A stretch of 64,000 nucleotides of DNA from Methylomonas sp. MK1. GTDB lineage: Bacteria; Pseudomonadota; Gammaproteobacteria; Methylococcales; Methylomonadaceae. Where the stretch lies: assembly GCF_000365425.1 (NCBI RefSeq), contig NZ_AQOV01000001.1:2852001-2916000 (forward strand), written 5' to 3'. Positions 37,308-45,764 of the stretch are shown here, in pieces. The translations under genes were made by a program, and so were the position numbers. Below the pieces are notes generated by a model, which did no database searches, was not told where the DNA came from, and was given only the letters and a program-made list of their open reading frames with translations. Positions within the stretch are counted from its first letter, which is position 1, and every line of letters starts with the position of its first letter.

Positions 37308-37509
37308 TTCTGAAAACGGCGAGATTAAAATCATCGGGGTCTTTATCTCAAAACTCCAGGCTGCAAGTGCAGCCCCTGACTACTAGCCCCAATCAGTCCC
37401 TCAGGGCGCTCCCTCTGAGCTTATTCCAGTTTGATAGTAACATCCGACAACTGCGGCCAAAGCAGCCGTATGTTTTTTAGGGTGAGCCCATATCTAACAA
37501 GCAATCTAA

Positions 37510-37983
37510 CTACCTGCCTTCCATCAATCGCTTGTTAAGTGTTGCCCCCAAGCGCGCCAGAGCGGCGCCCAACACGTCTAGCTCATCACCTCGCTGCGCT
37601 TGATCGCAAATCAAACCGATATTTTCAACCGACGGTAAACACGGCACACGTTTCGGCTGAACCGACTCGGCTATCGGCGGAACGATGCGCACTTGCAATC
37701 GGACAATATAGGGATGCCCTGCGCCATGCAACTTGTCTAAAATCGCTCGATTGAAAAACCGTATTTGCGATGCCCAGCTGGCCGAATCGCAGTACAACAG
37801 CAGCTGCGAACCGGACGCCACGCAATGTACGGCGTGCTCCGCTAAGGCTGTGGGCAACGCACTTTTTACGATACCCAACAAAACCTGCTGTGCGGTGACT
37901 TGATTTAAACACCACGCCAACGACCGACTTCCGAAATCCAGCACCGGCCTGAATGGTTTTTCCGAGTTTTTCATATTGGTCAT
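37510..37983 (-). CDS. dciA: DciA-family (DUF721) replicative helicase loader candidate
   Basis: A 157-residue protein with the DUF721 (DciA) fold. DciA helps load the DnaB helicase in bacteria lacking DnaC. Family-like features are the opening helix LAWCLNQVTAQQVLLGIVKSALP, shown here only as its core, and the strand pair with LLLYCDSASWASQIRF and NRAILDKL. The C-terminus is basic. I use ATG 37983; ATG 37974 and TTG 37989 are alternatives and no site has a strong Shine-Dalgarno. In many gammaproteobacteria this gene follows lpxC in the same direction; here it is inverted and 5.4 kb away. Confidence 0.78.
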   Translation of the reverse strand: MTNMKNSEKPFRPVLDFGSRSLAWCLNQVTAQQVLLGIVKSALPTALAEHAVHCVASGSQLLLYCDSASWASQIRFFNRAILDKLHGAGHPYIVRLQVRIVPPIAESVQPKRVPCLPSVENIGLICDQAQRGDELDVLGAALARLGATLNKRLMEGR

Positions 37984-38101
37984 TGGCAATTCGCCGTAAT
38001 GCCAATATTCAAGGCAAGCACTAAAAGTACCATTGTTAGACTAAACTTAGGCATAATATGTCGTTTTTATTGGGCATTTTATTTAACAACCAATTGTCTG
38101 C

Positions 38102-38215
38102 TTTAACAGGCTGTTGAAAATCAGTTGTGGGAACGTTAACCGGGTAAAAATTGACTACATATTGCGACGCCGTGTAAAACTGACACCAAATATAGAAAAT
38201 CAACAACCTGTTAAA
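38102..38215. mobile_element. MITE-like element with 21-bp terminal inverted repeats
   Basis: The left end TTTAACAGGCTGTTGAAAATC (38102-38122) and the reverse complement of the right end (38195-38215) agree at 17 of 21 bases, with the first nine identical. The 114-base element has no coding capacity of its own. No clear target duplication flanks it. It lies at the left border of the AT-rich glycan block. Confidence 0.5.
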
Positions 38216-38287
38216 CCATTTCTCACGACTTACCACAGCATTCTCAATTTAGACGACTGTATTAATGTTTTTTGGCCGACTCTCAAA

Positions 38288-38779
38288 ATGCGTAATAATA
38301 GAAATTCGCGACATAAAAAAAAATATTCACATAAGAAACACTTATTACCCGGCAGTAACCGCCCGGCTAAAAAAAATATCGTCGCCGACCAACGGTTCAG
38401 AAAAACCGCATGGCAAGTTTTTAACTTTGCAATAGTAGGCGGTTTGGCAACCGCAACCCATACCGGCTTATTTATTTTCATGATGGAAACGCATTTTGCC
38501 AAAGCGTTACAAGCAAATTTTATCGCTTTTAGCGTAGCGTTTTTAATATCTTTCTTAGGCCAATATCATTGGACATTTAGAAATAGCGGCGACAGTCACT
38601 GGGCAAAAAAAATGGCTAAGTTCATGGTCGTGGCATTGATAGGTCTGGGGCTAAATACCAGCGCCGTTTACATTATCGTCGACCAATTATTATTGTCCTA
38701 CAACTACGCCGCATTGTTTATGTCTACGGTGGTACCCGCCACCACTTTTATTATTAACAAAAAGTGGGCATTTACATAA
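38288..38779 (+). CDS. GtrA-family membrane protein
   Basis: Small polytopic protein of the GtrA family, thought to flip undecaprenyl-phosphate-linked sugars or to help membrane glycosyltransferases. From ATG 38288 it has 163 residues: a basic, Lys/His/Arg-rich tail of about 40 residues, then four membrane helices with FAIVGGLATATHTGLF, FLGQYHWTF and FIINKKWAF, the GtrA landmarks. The longer frame begins inside the MITE-like element and is not credible. No Shine-Dalgarno is clear. It converges with the methyltransferase gene, leaving two bases between stops. Confidence 0.8.
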   Translation: MRNNRNSRHKKKYSHKKHLLPGSNRPAKKNIVADQRFRKTAWQVFNFAIVGGLATATHTGLFIFMMETHFAKALQANFIAFSVAFLISFLGQYHWTFRNSGDSHWAKKMAKFMVVALIGLGLNTSAVYIIVDQLLLSYNYAALFMSTVVPATTFIINKKWAFT

Positions 38780-38781
38780 GC

Positions 38782-39507
38782 TTATGGTTTTTTTGCCAGG
38801 CAAAATGCGGTTAAGCCGGCCACTCTATTTACCGAAAACAGCACTTTCAACTCTATCGCATGGATAGCTATGAGCAAGAAATTAACGAAGTTATTGGGCT
38901 TTGTTAAATCGCTTTTTGCCGACAACTGCCCAGCATTCAACAATGCTCTTTTTATCAAACGCACCGACGCGACAACCGGAAATAAAAGTCCGAAGAAATA
39001 GCGCCCCTTCACCACTTCCAGCCCAGCATTATTAACCAGACGCTCTAATTTCGCGAGCGTATAACGCCGTTTATGTTCCAAAAAAACATCATGTCCCGAC
39101 CACAGAAAGTTAAAAGCCGGAACGGAAATCAATACATGACTTCCGGAGGGAATCTGATCGGAATAATATTTTAATACCGCCAGGTCATCATCAACATGTT
39201 CTAGCACATCGATCATTAGAACCAACGGCTCATCGGCGTTCTCCACCGACTTGACAAAACGGATGCATTTCCCTTTATAGTTTTCCAATTTCTCATCCAC
39301 GTCATATCCCGTATCGACACATCGCGCATTTTCGACTAGGCCATGATCTATCAACGATTTAGAAAACACACCGGAACCTGCCCCAACATCAAGAACGCTT
39401 TTCCCTGCCACCGACTTCAAAAGATATCGAATAACGTTCCCTTTGGACACGTAATACCAATGGCTATGAACAGACTCGCCCAATATATCTTCTTCTTTTA
39501 TATCCAT
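38782..39507 (-). CDS. Class I SAM-dependent methyltransferase
   Basis: Predicted methyltransferase of 241 residues. The SAM-binding motif I is VLDVGAGSGVF, the acidic post-I position follows in RCVDTG, and motif II-like MIDVLEHVDDD is the Ubie/Methyltransf_12 pattern. The C-terminal 60 residues include a hydrophobic stretch. Substrate is unknown, but its place four bases downstream of a GT2 gene in a surface-glycan block suggests modification of a sugar or lipid-linked intermediate. Cotranscribed with the GT2 gene on the minus strand. Confidence 0.82.
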   Translation of the reverse strand: MDIKEEDILGESVHSHWYYVSKGNVIRYLLKSVAGKSVLDVGAGSGVFSKSLIDHGLVENARCVDTGYDVDEKLENYKGKCIRFVKSVENADEPLVLMIDVLEHVDDDLAVLKYYSDQIPSGSHVLISVPAFNFLWSGHDVFLEHKRRYTLAKLERLVNNAGLEVVKGRYFFGLLFPVVASVRLIKRALLNAGQLSAKSDLTKPNNFVNFLLIAIHAIELKVLFSVNRVAGLTAFCLAKKP

Positions 39508-39510
39508 AAA

Positions 39511-40431
39511 TTATTTTTTAATTATTTTATTGACAAAGTAAAGCGGCCGCCGTTTCGTCTCGGAAAATGCTCGTCCAAGATATTCGCCTAAAATACCGAT
39601 AAAAATAAGCTGAATCCCGCCCAAAAACAAAATAGTAACGATTAACGATGGATAACCGGCCACGTCATTCCCAAAAACGATAGTATCTACAATAATATAA
39701 GCACCATAACAGAACGCCATAAAGGCCACCAATCCGCCGATATAACTAGCCAATTTCAGCGGGACTTCCGTAAACGAGGTTATACCTTCCAGCGCGAAAT
39801 TCCATAATTTCCAATAATTCCATTTTGTTTCGCCCGCATAACGAGGATCTCTTCTATAATCGACGGCAATGGCCGGGTAGCCTATCCATGCATATAAGCC
39901 CTTCATAAAACGGTTTCTTTCCGGCAATTGCCTCAAGGCATCAACCGCTCGCCGGCTTAATAAGCGGAAGTCTCCAGTATCCGCCGGAATATCTATTTGA
40001 GTCATTCTCCGAATAAACCGGTAAAATAAAAATGAGGTCGCTTTTTTAAGCATGGATTCGCCATCGCGGCTTATTCTTCGCGCGTAAATATTGTCATAGC
40101 CATTCCGCCATTGCTGAACAAGCGCTGGAATCAGTTCAGGCGGATCTTGCAAGTCAGCGTCGATAATTACTATTGCCTCGCCCCTGGCAAAGTCAATACC
40201 CGCCGAAACTGCAATTTCTTTACCGAAATTGCGGCTTAAATCGATAACAACCACCCTTTCATCTTGACGACTCATATTTTCCAGTAATGTTAATGTACCA
40301 TCACAACTACCGTCATTAACAAAAACCAATTCATAAGGCAAGCCTACGCCTTCGAGTACTCCAGTGATTCGGCGATGAAACTCATCTAATACTTCTTCTT
40401 CGTTATAGGCCGGGATGATTATCGACAGCAT
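39511..40431 (-). CDS. GT2 glycosyltransferase (GtrB/DPM1-like) with C-terminal membrane helices
   Basis: Inverting glycosyltransferase that probably charges undecaprenyl phosphate with a sugar. I start at ATG 40431 (MLSIIIPAYNEEEVL), with AAGGTG seven bases upstream, giving 306 residues. The GT-A metal motif is DADLQDP and the sequence NDGSCDGT binds the nucleotide sugar. Two membrane helices (about residues 225-255 and 260-290) end the protein. With GtrA it forms the usual GtrA/GtrB pair, here divided over opposite strands. A longer frame to 40470 is not supported. Confidence 0.9.
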   Translation of the reverse strand: MLSIIIPAYNEEEVLDEFHRRITGVLEGVGLPYELVFVNDGSCDGTLTLLENMSRQDERVVVIDLSRNFGKEIAVSAGIDFARGEAIVIIDADLQDPPELIPALVQQWRNGYDNIYARRISRDGESMLKKATSFLFYRFIRRMTQIDIPADTGDFRLLSRRAVDALRQLPERNRFMKGLYAWIGYPAIAVDYRRDPRYAGETKWNYWKLWNFALEGITSFTEVPLKLASYIGGLVAFMAFCYGAYIIVDTIVFGNDVAGYPSLIVTILFLGGIQLIFIGILGEYLGRAFSETKRRPLYFVNKIIKK

Positions 40432-40479
40432 GCATTTCACCTTACAAAAATTGACCAAAATTGGTGGCAATATTTTCCT

Positions 40480-40522
40480 TTAAAATCTATGGATAAGGAA
40501 ATAGAATGCGCATAGATTTTAA
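40480..40522. repeat. Perfect 12-bp inverted repeat in the divergent glycan-gene gap
   Basis: TTAAAATCTATG (40480-40491) and CATAGATTTTAA (40511-40522) are perfectly complementary with a 19-base spacer. It lies between divergent genes, so it could be an operator or a hairpin in the leftward leader. No T-run or A-run flanks make it a clear terminator. Confidence 0.55.
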
Positions 40523-40557
40523 GCTTTAACCCGGTTCAACACCAGCTTCAAAGCAAC

Positions 40558-40707
40558 ATGGACCGCCAGAATATCGCGCTGGCAACAATCGCACAACTGG
40601 AATTCCAACGACCCTCAGTTGAACGCCCCGAAAACATTATTGATCAGGTAAATAAACACATGCGCATCAATGCCAGCCCCGTTCTAGGACTCGAGGAGAG
40701 ATCATGA
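40558..40707 (+). CDS. Small 49-residue ORF coupled to the GT-C gene
   Basis: ATG 40558 to TGA 40707 gives 49 residues beginning MDRQNIALATIAQLEF and ending GLEERS. Its TGA overlaps the next gene's ATG in an ATGA, the arrangement of coupled pairs, and the next gene's Shine-Dalgarno (GAGGAG) lies in its last codons. There is no Shine-Dalgarno before this ATG. I do not recognise the sequence. It could be a fragment of a lost gene or a leader peptide; I treat it as a candidate only. Confidence 0.35.
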   Translation: MDRQNIALATIAQLEFQRPSVERPENIIDQVNKHMRINASPVLGLEERS

Positions 40708-42404
40708 CGAATGGATTTAAGATGTTTTCGCTTCATCAACTTAAGCACCGCCTCTTCTCCGCTTTATTAACTTATCTTCTTATAATCCTTTTTAGTTCGC
40801 TAGTTATTTATTATTTCATTGAGTTTATAAGCTCTATGAAATTCTTTCTTAGCAACGACACTTACTTCGAGGAGGCTCTAAACTTTATTCATGGCCGAGG
40901 ACTAACTAGAACTCCATGGGCCGCCGGCAATCCAACCGTCGATTATGAGCCGAATATCTATCAACCTCCAGGCTTCGGCCTCCTAATTTACTTGGTATCG
41001 CTTTTTGGATTAATACCAACAAAAGCGGATTTATGGATATCGTACATCTCCTGGGCGCTGACACCAGCTATACTTGTTTTTCTACTAAAGCCACTAATTG
41101 GGCTTCGATTTTCAATTTTCTGCGCCATCCTGTCCGTCACGTCCCCCTGTTATTATTTATTCGGCTCCGGCCCATTTACGGAAGCCCTATATACCGCGAT
41201 AATTCTGCTTTCAATTGGCATAGTCATTAGAAACCTTAATAGAGACCTTGATCGAAAACTCATTGCCGCAATACTCTGTGCCGGCTTTGTCGCGGGCGTT
41301 GCCTATTCCGTACGTAACGCTTGCTTGGCTTATTTCGCCGCTCTATTCTTTACCTTCGTAACTTTACGAATATTGGGGTCGATAAAAACCGAAAAAGCTC
41401 TTACCTTGTTATTATGGTTTTTTATTGGATCTGCACCTGTTTTAATTGCCCTTCACCTACGCAATCTTTCGGTTTTCAATCAAATACTGCCATACCGAAT
41501 CGACCAAGGCTATTTTTCAACTTATCTTACCTCGGTACGCGTACTAATTGAGGCTTTGCTATTTGACTTCATCGGCTCGAGGACTATCGCCAAAATAGCT
41601 TGGGACTTTTGGTTGATTTTATTGGTTTTTCTACCTGTATCTTTATCGGGACTGTATTTAACTTGGAAGCAATGGGTTAAATACACCTTAGAAACCAAAT
41701 TCTTTATATTATTTGCCGTTTTATTTTTATTAGCATCCAGCGGCATGTTGATTATTGCCCATACTCGTCACGGCCTGGATCCCGGCAACCTGATAAGACA
41801 CGTATTCCCGTTTACCTGGGTTTTATACCCTTTGGCTCTAATTACCTTTAATTTTGAGCAAAATCGTTTTCGCAATATTTTTTCAGCGGTACTTGGCGGC
41901 TTGATCCTTTTTAGCCATTTAAACCATATGCGCAATGACATTCAAAAGACACAAGAAGTGCTTGCCGCGCTAAATCAGCCTTCCGATATAGCAACCGCAG
42001 CTCGCGCAATAACAGGAAAATACAAAATAATAACTGAGGAAATTAACTTTAAAATTACCCAAGACCCAGAGATTATCGGGATCATCGACAGCATTCCCAA
42101 AAATGCACTGGTTATATCAAATGTTGGGGGCCTATTAAGACGTTTAACACTGTTACCTATTAGAAGTTTCGATTTCGATGCTAGAAAACTACAAGAAACG
42201 GCATTGGTTATTGGAGAAATGGCCAACAACACTTTACCAGGACGCCCTTTCTATCTTGTCATTTTACCCAATAACGAAACCGTAAGAGTACTCGATGCCG
42301 GCGACTGGAAGGAAAGTATAGCAAAATCACTTATTCCACAAGGATTTGTGGTGACTGCCTCGAAAAATAATATTATTGTGTTTTTAAAATCCGATAAATC
42401 TTAA
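40704..42404 (+). CDS. Polytopic GT-C-like glycosyltransferase candidate
   Basis: A 566-residue inner-membrane protein with about ten hydrophobic helices, AT-rich compared with neighbours. After the first helix a periplasmic loop carries the phrase DTYFEEALNFIHGRG, with an acidic pair like the first loop of GT39/ArnT-type enzymes, and PPGF. The C-terminal 150 residues look soluble. This fits transfer of a polyprenyl-phosphate-linked sugar to a surface acceptor, in keeping with the GtrA and GT2 genes alongside. GAGGAGA four bases before the ATG supports the start. Enzyme family is inferred; no motif proves the substrate. Confidence 0.6.
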   Translation: MTNGFKMFSLHQLKHRLFSALLTYLLIILFSSLVIYYFIEFISSMKFFLSNDTYFEEALNFIHGRGLTRTPWAAGNPTVDYEPNIYQPPGFGLLIYLVSLFGLIPTKADLWISYISWALTPAILVFLLKPLIGLRFSIFCAILSVTSPCYYLFGSGPFTEALYTAIILLSIGIVIRNLNRDLDRKLIAAILCAGFVAGVAYSVRNACLAYFAALFFTFVTLRILGSIKTEKALTLLLWFFIGSAPVLIALHLRNLSVFNQILPYRIDQGYFSTYLTSVRVLIEALLFDFIGSRTIAKIAWDFWLILLVFLPVSLSGLYLTWKQWVKYTLETKFFILFAVLFLLASSGMLIIAHTRHGLDPGNLIRHVFPFTWVLYPLALITFNFEQNRFRNIFSAVLGGLILFSHLNHMRNDIQKTQEVLAALNQPSDIATAARAITGKYKIITEEINFKITQDPEIIGIIDSIPKNALVISNVGGLLRRLTLLPIRSFDFDARKLQETALVIGEMANNTLPGRPFYLVILPNNETVRVLDAGDWKESIAKSLIPQGFVVTASKNNIIVFLKSDKS

Positions 42405-42554
42405 AATATTGATCGGCAACTAAAATACGCAAAATATTGTCTCCTATTAAACTGGGCGGATTCAAAAACTAATCAATACAAAATTTGTCACAGTGAAGTC
42501 TATTTCAAGCATTCTCGACAAACGCCACCTTCCTTAAACGACTCAGGAGCCACC

Positions 42555-43313
42555 ATGAGATGTTCGCTTAAATTTAATGTTTTAGCCCTACTGATTGTGA
42601 TCGACTTCACGTCCGCTAGCGCCGCCGAACTGACTCGCGCCCAAGTCGAGCAAATGCTGACCAAAGCCGACAAGCAACATCCCGCCGACTTGCGTCGTAA
42701 GGATTTGACCGACCTGGACTTGTCCAATCTGGATTTTCGCAACGCTGATTTATGGGGCGCCGATTTACGGCGTTCCAATCTGAATAAAAGTAACCTGCAA
42801 GGCCTGACGCTGGATTTAACGGTGATGACCAATATCAAGCTCAGCGCCGCGAATCTAGCCAACACCAGCATATTCGGAGTCAGCCTGATGCACGCCGACC
42901 TCAGCAACGCCGACATGAGCGGCAGCCGAGTGGTAGCAATCATGGACGGTGCCAATTTGAGCCACGCCAATCTCAGTAACGTGCAATGGGCGGCGGACAT
43001 GAAAAACCAATCGATGGGCTTGATGCGCGCCAGCTTGAAAGGCGCCAATCTGACCGGCGCCAACCTCAGCAATGCCCAGCTCGGCCGAGCCATGTTGAAA
43101 CACGCCAAACTGAATAACGCCAACTTGCAAAACGCCGACCTGTATTCCGCCGAGATGGATGGCGCGAACCTGACCGGCGCCAATCTGACCAATGCCAATT
43201 TCTCGCAAGCCAAATTGCACGACGCGATTTTCACCGAGGCGGTGACTACCGGCACCCGCTTTGACGGCGCCCAAAACCTGCCCGATTCAGTAAAGCCAGC
43301 CCCTTCCAAATAA
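42555..43313 (+). CDS. Secreted pentapeptide-repeat protein
   Basis: A 252-residue protein with a signal peptide (to about residue 23, ending TSASA) and a right-handed quadrilateral beta-helix formed by A(D/N)LxN-type pentapeptide repeats from about residue 45 to 235. AGGAG is six bases before the ATG. The segment between residues about 105 and 175 has weaker repeats. Such proteins have varied roles and function cannot be read from the sequence. The repeats also create long antisense ORFs, which I reject. Confidence 0.85.
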   Translation: MRCSLKFNVLALLIVIDFTSASAAELTRAQVEQMLTKADKQHPADLRRKDLTDLDLSNLDFRNADLWGADLRRSNLNKSNLQGLTLDLTVMTNIKLSAANLANTSIFGVSLMHADLSNADMSGSRVVAIMDGANLSHANLSNVQWAADMKNQSMGLMRASLKGANLTGANLSNAQLGRAMLKHAKLNNANLQNADLYSAEMDGANLTGANLTNANFSQAKLHDAIFTEAVTTGTRFDGAQNLPDSVKPAPSK

Positions 43314-43326
43314 TCGAGACCACTTC

Positions 43327-44721
43327 ATGCAAATCCCCAAACAATTACTGCAACGCAAATCCGTCGAAGCCTTGACCGATGTTCAGCACGGCTTAAAGCA
43401 AACCCTCACCGCCAAAGATTTAACCATACTGGGCATAGGCGCGGTGATCGGCGCCGGCATCTTCGTCTTGACCGGCATCGCCGCGGCTAAATACGCCGGT
43501 CCGGCCATCGTGGTGTCGTTCATATTGGCCGGCATCGCATGCGGCCTGGCCGCGATGTGTTACAGCGAACTGGCGGCGATGATTCCGGTGTCCGGTAGCG
43601 CTTACAGTTACGCTTACGCGACGATGGGCGAGCTAATGGCCTGGATCATCGGCTGGGATTTGATCCTGGAATACGCCCTGGCCAGCAGCACCGTAGCGAT
43701 AGGCTGGGCCGGCTATCTCACCAGTTTTCTGGAAAATTTTGGCGTACATTTACCCACCTATCTGACCACTGCTTATCTGGCCAATCCGGAGGCCGGCTTC
43801 ATCAACTTACCCGCTGTGAGCATTATATTGCTACTGACCGGCTTACTGGTAATCGGCATCCGCCAATCGGCGATCTTCAATTTCGTGATGGTGTTGATCA
43901 AGCTGTCGGTGATCGTGGTATTCATCGTCGCCGGCTCCGGGCATATCCAAACCGAAAACTGGGCCAACTTCACACCGTTCGGTTTCGGCGGCGTATTGAC
44001 GGGCGCCGGGGTGATTTTCTTTGCCTATATCGGCTTTGATGCGGTCTCCACCGCCGCCCAAGAAGCCATCAATCCGCAACGTGACGTGCCCATCGGTATT
44101 ATTGCCTCGCTGGCCGTCTGTACGCTGTTATACATTCTGGTGGCCGGCGTGTTGACCGGCATCATTCCTTACACCGAACTGAACGTCCCCGCCCCAATTG
44201 CGCTGGCAGTCGATCACGTCGGCATGAGTTGGCTGTCGCCGATTATTAAAATCGCCGCCATTGCCGGCTTGACCTCAGTGATGCTGGTGTTGCTGATGGG
44301 CCAAAGCCGCATATTCTTCTCTATGGCCAAAGACCAACTACTGCCGCCGCTGTTCGCGCAAGTGCATCCCAAATTTCAAACCCCGCATTTATCCACCATC
44401 CTGGTCGGCGTCGCCGTGTCTTTGCTGGCCGGCTTCATGCCTATCGAAAAACTCGGCGAACTGGTCAGCATCGGCACCTTGTTTGCGTTTGTATTGGTCT
44501 GTGGCGGCGTCTGGATCTTGCGCAACAGCCATCCGGAAATGGAACGCCATTTCAAATGCCCGGCCGTGCCTTATGTGCCGATTGGCGGGATTTTAGTGTG
44601 TTTGAGCCTGATGGCGGGATTGCCGATTGATACTTGGATTCGGTTATTTGTTTGGCTGTTGATTGGGTTTTTGATTTATTTTGGGTATGGGGTGAAGCAT
44701 AGTCAGCTTAGATCTTCTTAG
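43327..44721 (+). CDS. APC-superfamily amino acid permease
   Basis: Inner-membrane amino acid transporter of the cationic amino acid/polyamine type, 464 residues and about 12 helices. The first helix carries GIGAVIGAGIFVLTG, the substrate-binding GAGIF motif, followed by CYSELAAMIPVSGSAYSYAY and FAYIGFDAVSTAAQEA, all typical of the YfnA/CAT-like family. It starts 13 bases after the pentapeptide-repeat gene, so the two may share a transcript. The exact substrate is not determinable. Confidence 0.9.
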   Translation: MQIPKQLLQRKSVEALTDVQHGLKQTLTAKDLTILGIGAVIGAGIFVLTGIAAAKYAGPAIVVSFILAGIACGLAAMCYSELAAMIPVSGSAYSYAYATMGELMAWIIGWDLILEYALASSTVAIGWAGYLTSFLENFGVHLPTYLTTAYLANPEAGFINLPAVSIILLLTGLLVIGIRQSAIFNFVMVLIKLSVIVVFIVAGSGHIQTENWANFTPFGFGGVLTGAGVIFFAYIGFDAVSTAAQEAINPQRDVPIGIIASLAVCTLLYILVAGVLTGIIPYTELNVPAPIALAVDHVGMSWLSPIIKIAAIAGLTSVMLVLLMGQSRIFFSMAKDQLLPPLFAQVHPKFQTPHLSTILVGVAVSLLAGFMPIEKLGELVSIGTLFAFVLVCGGVWILRNSHPEMERHFKCPAVPYVPIGGILVCLSLMAGLPIDTWIRLFVWLLIGFLIYFGYGVKHSQLRSS

Positions 44722-44727
44722 CTTTGG

Positions 44728-44776
44728 ATGGCGTCATGCTCGCCGGGATGCGGGCATCCAGAGCCATGGATGGCGG
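44728..44776. repeat. Degenerate dispersed palindromic repeat
   Basis: The stretch contains GGATGCGGGCATCC and GCCATGGATGGC in tandem, with a CATGCTCGCCGGGATGC lead-in that resembles the intergenic GGAATCCAGAGCCATGGATGG-type repeat of many proteobacteria. It lies between two convergent genes. The assignment rests on resemblance only. Confidence 0.4.
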
Positions 44777-44842
44777 GCTTAAATCTCCAAATCAAACCGT
44801 CGCGCCAGCGACACAAAACACTACCGTAAAATCAGAACAAAC

Positions 44843-45742
44843 TTATTTAGAAGCCCCAGAGTCCAACAACTCAAACCCCTCCCCCTCCCGAGCCAAACAA
44901 ACCGAAACATCACTCGCCCCAGCTTGCAAAAGCGATTCAAAAATCGCCTCCAAATCAGCATCGCTCCGCGTCGGCTCATGATGCGTCAAAAACAAGCGCT
45001 TAGCGCCCGCTTGCGCCGCGAAATTCATCGCCGAGCGGTAAGTGCCGTGGCCCCAACCATGCCGGTTGGCATATTCGGCGTCGGTGTAGGAGCTGTCCAT
45101 AATTAACGCATCGACACCGGCCATAGCCGCTATCACTTCCTCGTGTTTTTGCTCGATCAGTTCCCGCATGGCCGGGTAGCCGGGATGATCGGCCTGATAG
45201 GGATTAAGTTGCGGTTCGTAATCGCCGGTAAAAAACAGGGAGCTGCCGTCGACGTCGTCGAGGCGATAACCAAAGTTATATACCGGGTGATTCAGCACTG
45301 TTGGTGTTACGCGCACACTGCCCACGGTAATAGGCGCATTGGCTTTTAGTGTGAAATAACGCACCTCGGCTTTTAACTGGGCTTCGCTGATCGGGAAATA
45401 GCTGTGCTGCAATTGCACATGCATCGCCCGCTCGATGCCTTGATGAGTCAAGGGCTCCAGGCCGCCGTAGATGTTGATGATATTGCCGGCCTTGAACATC
45501 GGCAGAAAAAACGGCAAGCCCTGAATATGGTCCCAATGGGTATGGGTAATCAGGATGTGAGCGGTCAGCGGATGTTTGGGCAAGCTCTGCGCCAGCGCGT
45601 GGATACCGGTGCCGGCATCCAGAATAATTAAATCGCCGGCGCTACTGGTCACCTCGATACAGGTGGTGTTGCCGCCATATTTAACAGTGCTCGGCCCCGG
45701 CGTGGCGATTGAGCCGCGCACTCCCCAGAACTTGAATTTCAT
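44843..45742 (-). CDS. MBL-fold metallo-hydrolase
   Basis: Metallo-beta-lactamase-fold hydrolase of 299 residues. The zinc motif is HTHWDHIQG (HxHxDH), with later ligands in FTGDYEP and a terminal His (LFLTHHEP), and MDSSYTDAEY between. It resembles PhnP/ribonuclease Z-like phosphodiesterases, but with no RNase-specific flexible arm, so the substrate is open. It ends 22 bases before polA's stop on the same strand; transcription from the polA side is plausible. Confidence 0.86.
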   Translation of the reverse strand: MKFKFWGVRGSIATPGPSTVKYGGNTTCIEVTSSAGDLIILDAGTGIHALAQSLPKHPLTAHILITHTHWDHIQGLPFFLPMFKAGNIINIYGGLEPLTHQGIERAMHVQLQHSYFPISEAQLKAEVRYFTLKANAPITVGSVRVTPTVLNHPVYNFGYRLDDVDGSSLFFTGDYEPQLNPYQADHPGYPAMRELIEQKHEEVIAAMAGVDALIMDSSYTDAEYANRHGWGHGTYRSAMNFAAQAGAKRLFLTHHEPTRSDADLEAIFESLLQAGASDVSVCLAREGEGFELLDSGASK

Positions 45743-45764
45743 GGCCTATCAGCCTCCGCAACGC

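Noticed and set aside
38114..38287. Longer start of the GtrA-family gene
   Set aside because: It begins inside the MITE-like element and the added residues are unlike GtrA.
42500..43309. A 269-codon antisense frame and a 139-codon antisense frame over the pentapeptide-repeat gene
   Set aside because: They arise from the repeat codon pattern on the sense strand, have no start signal and no family features.
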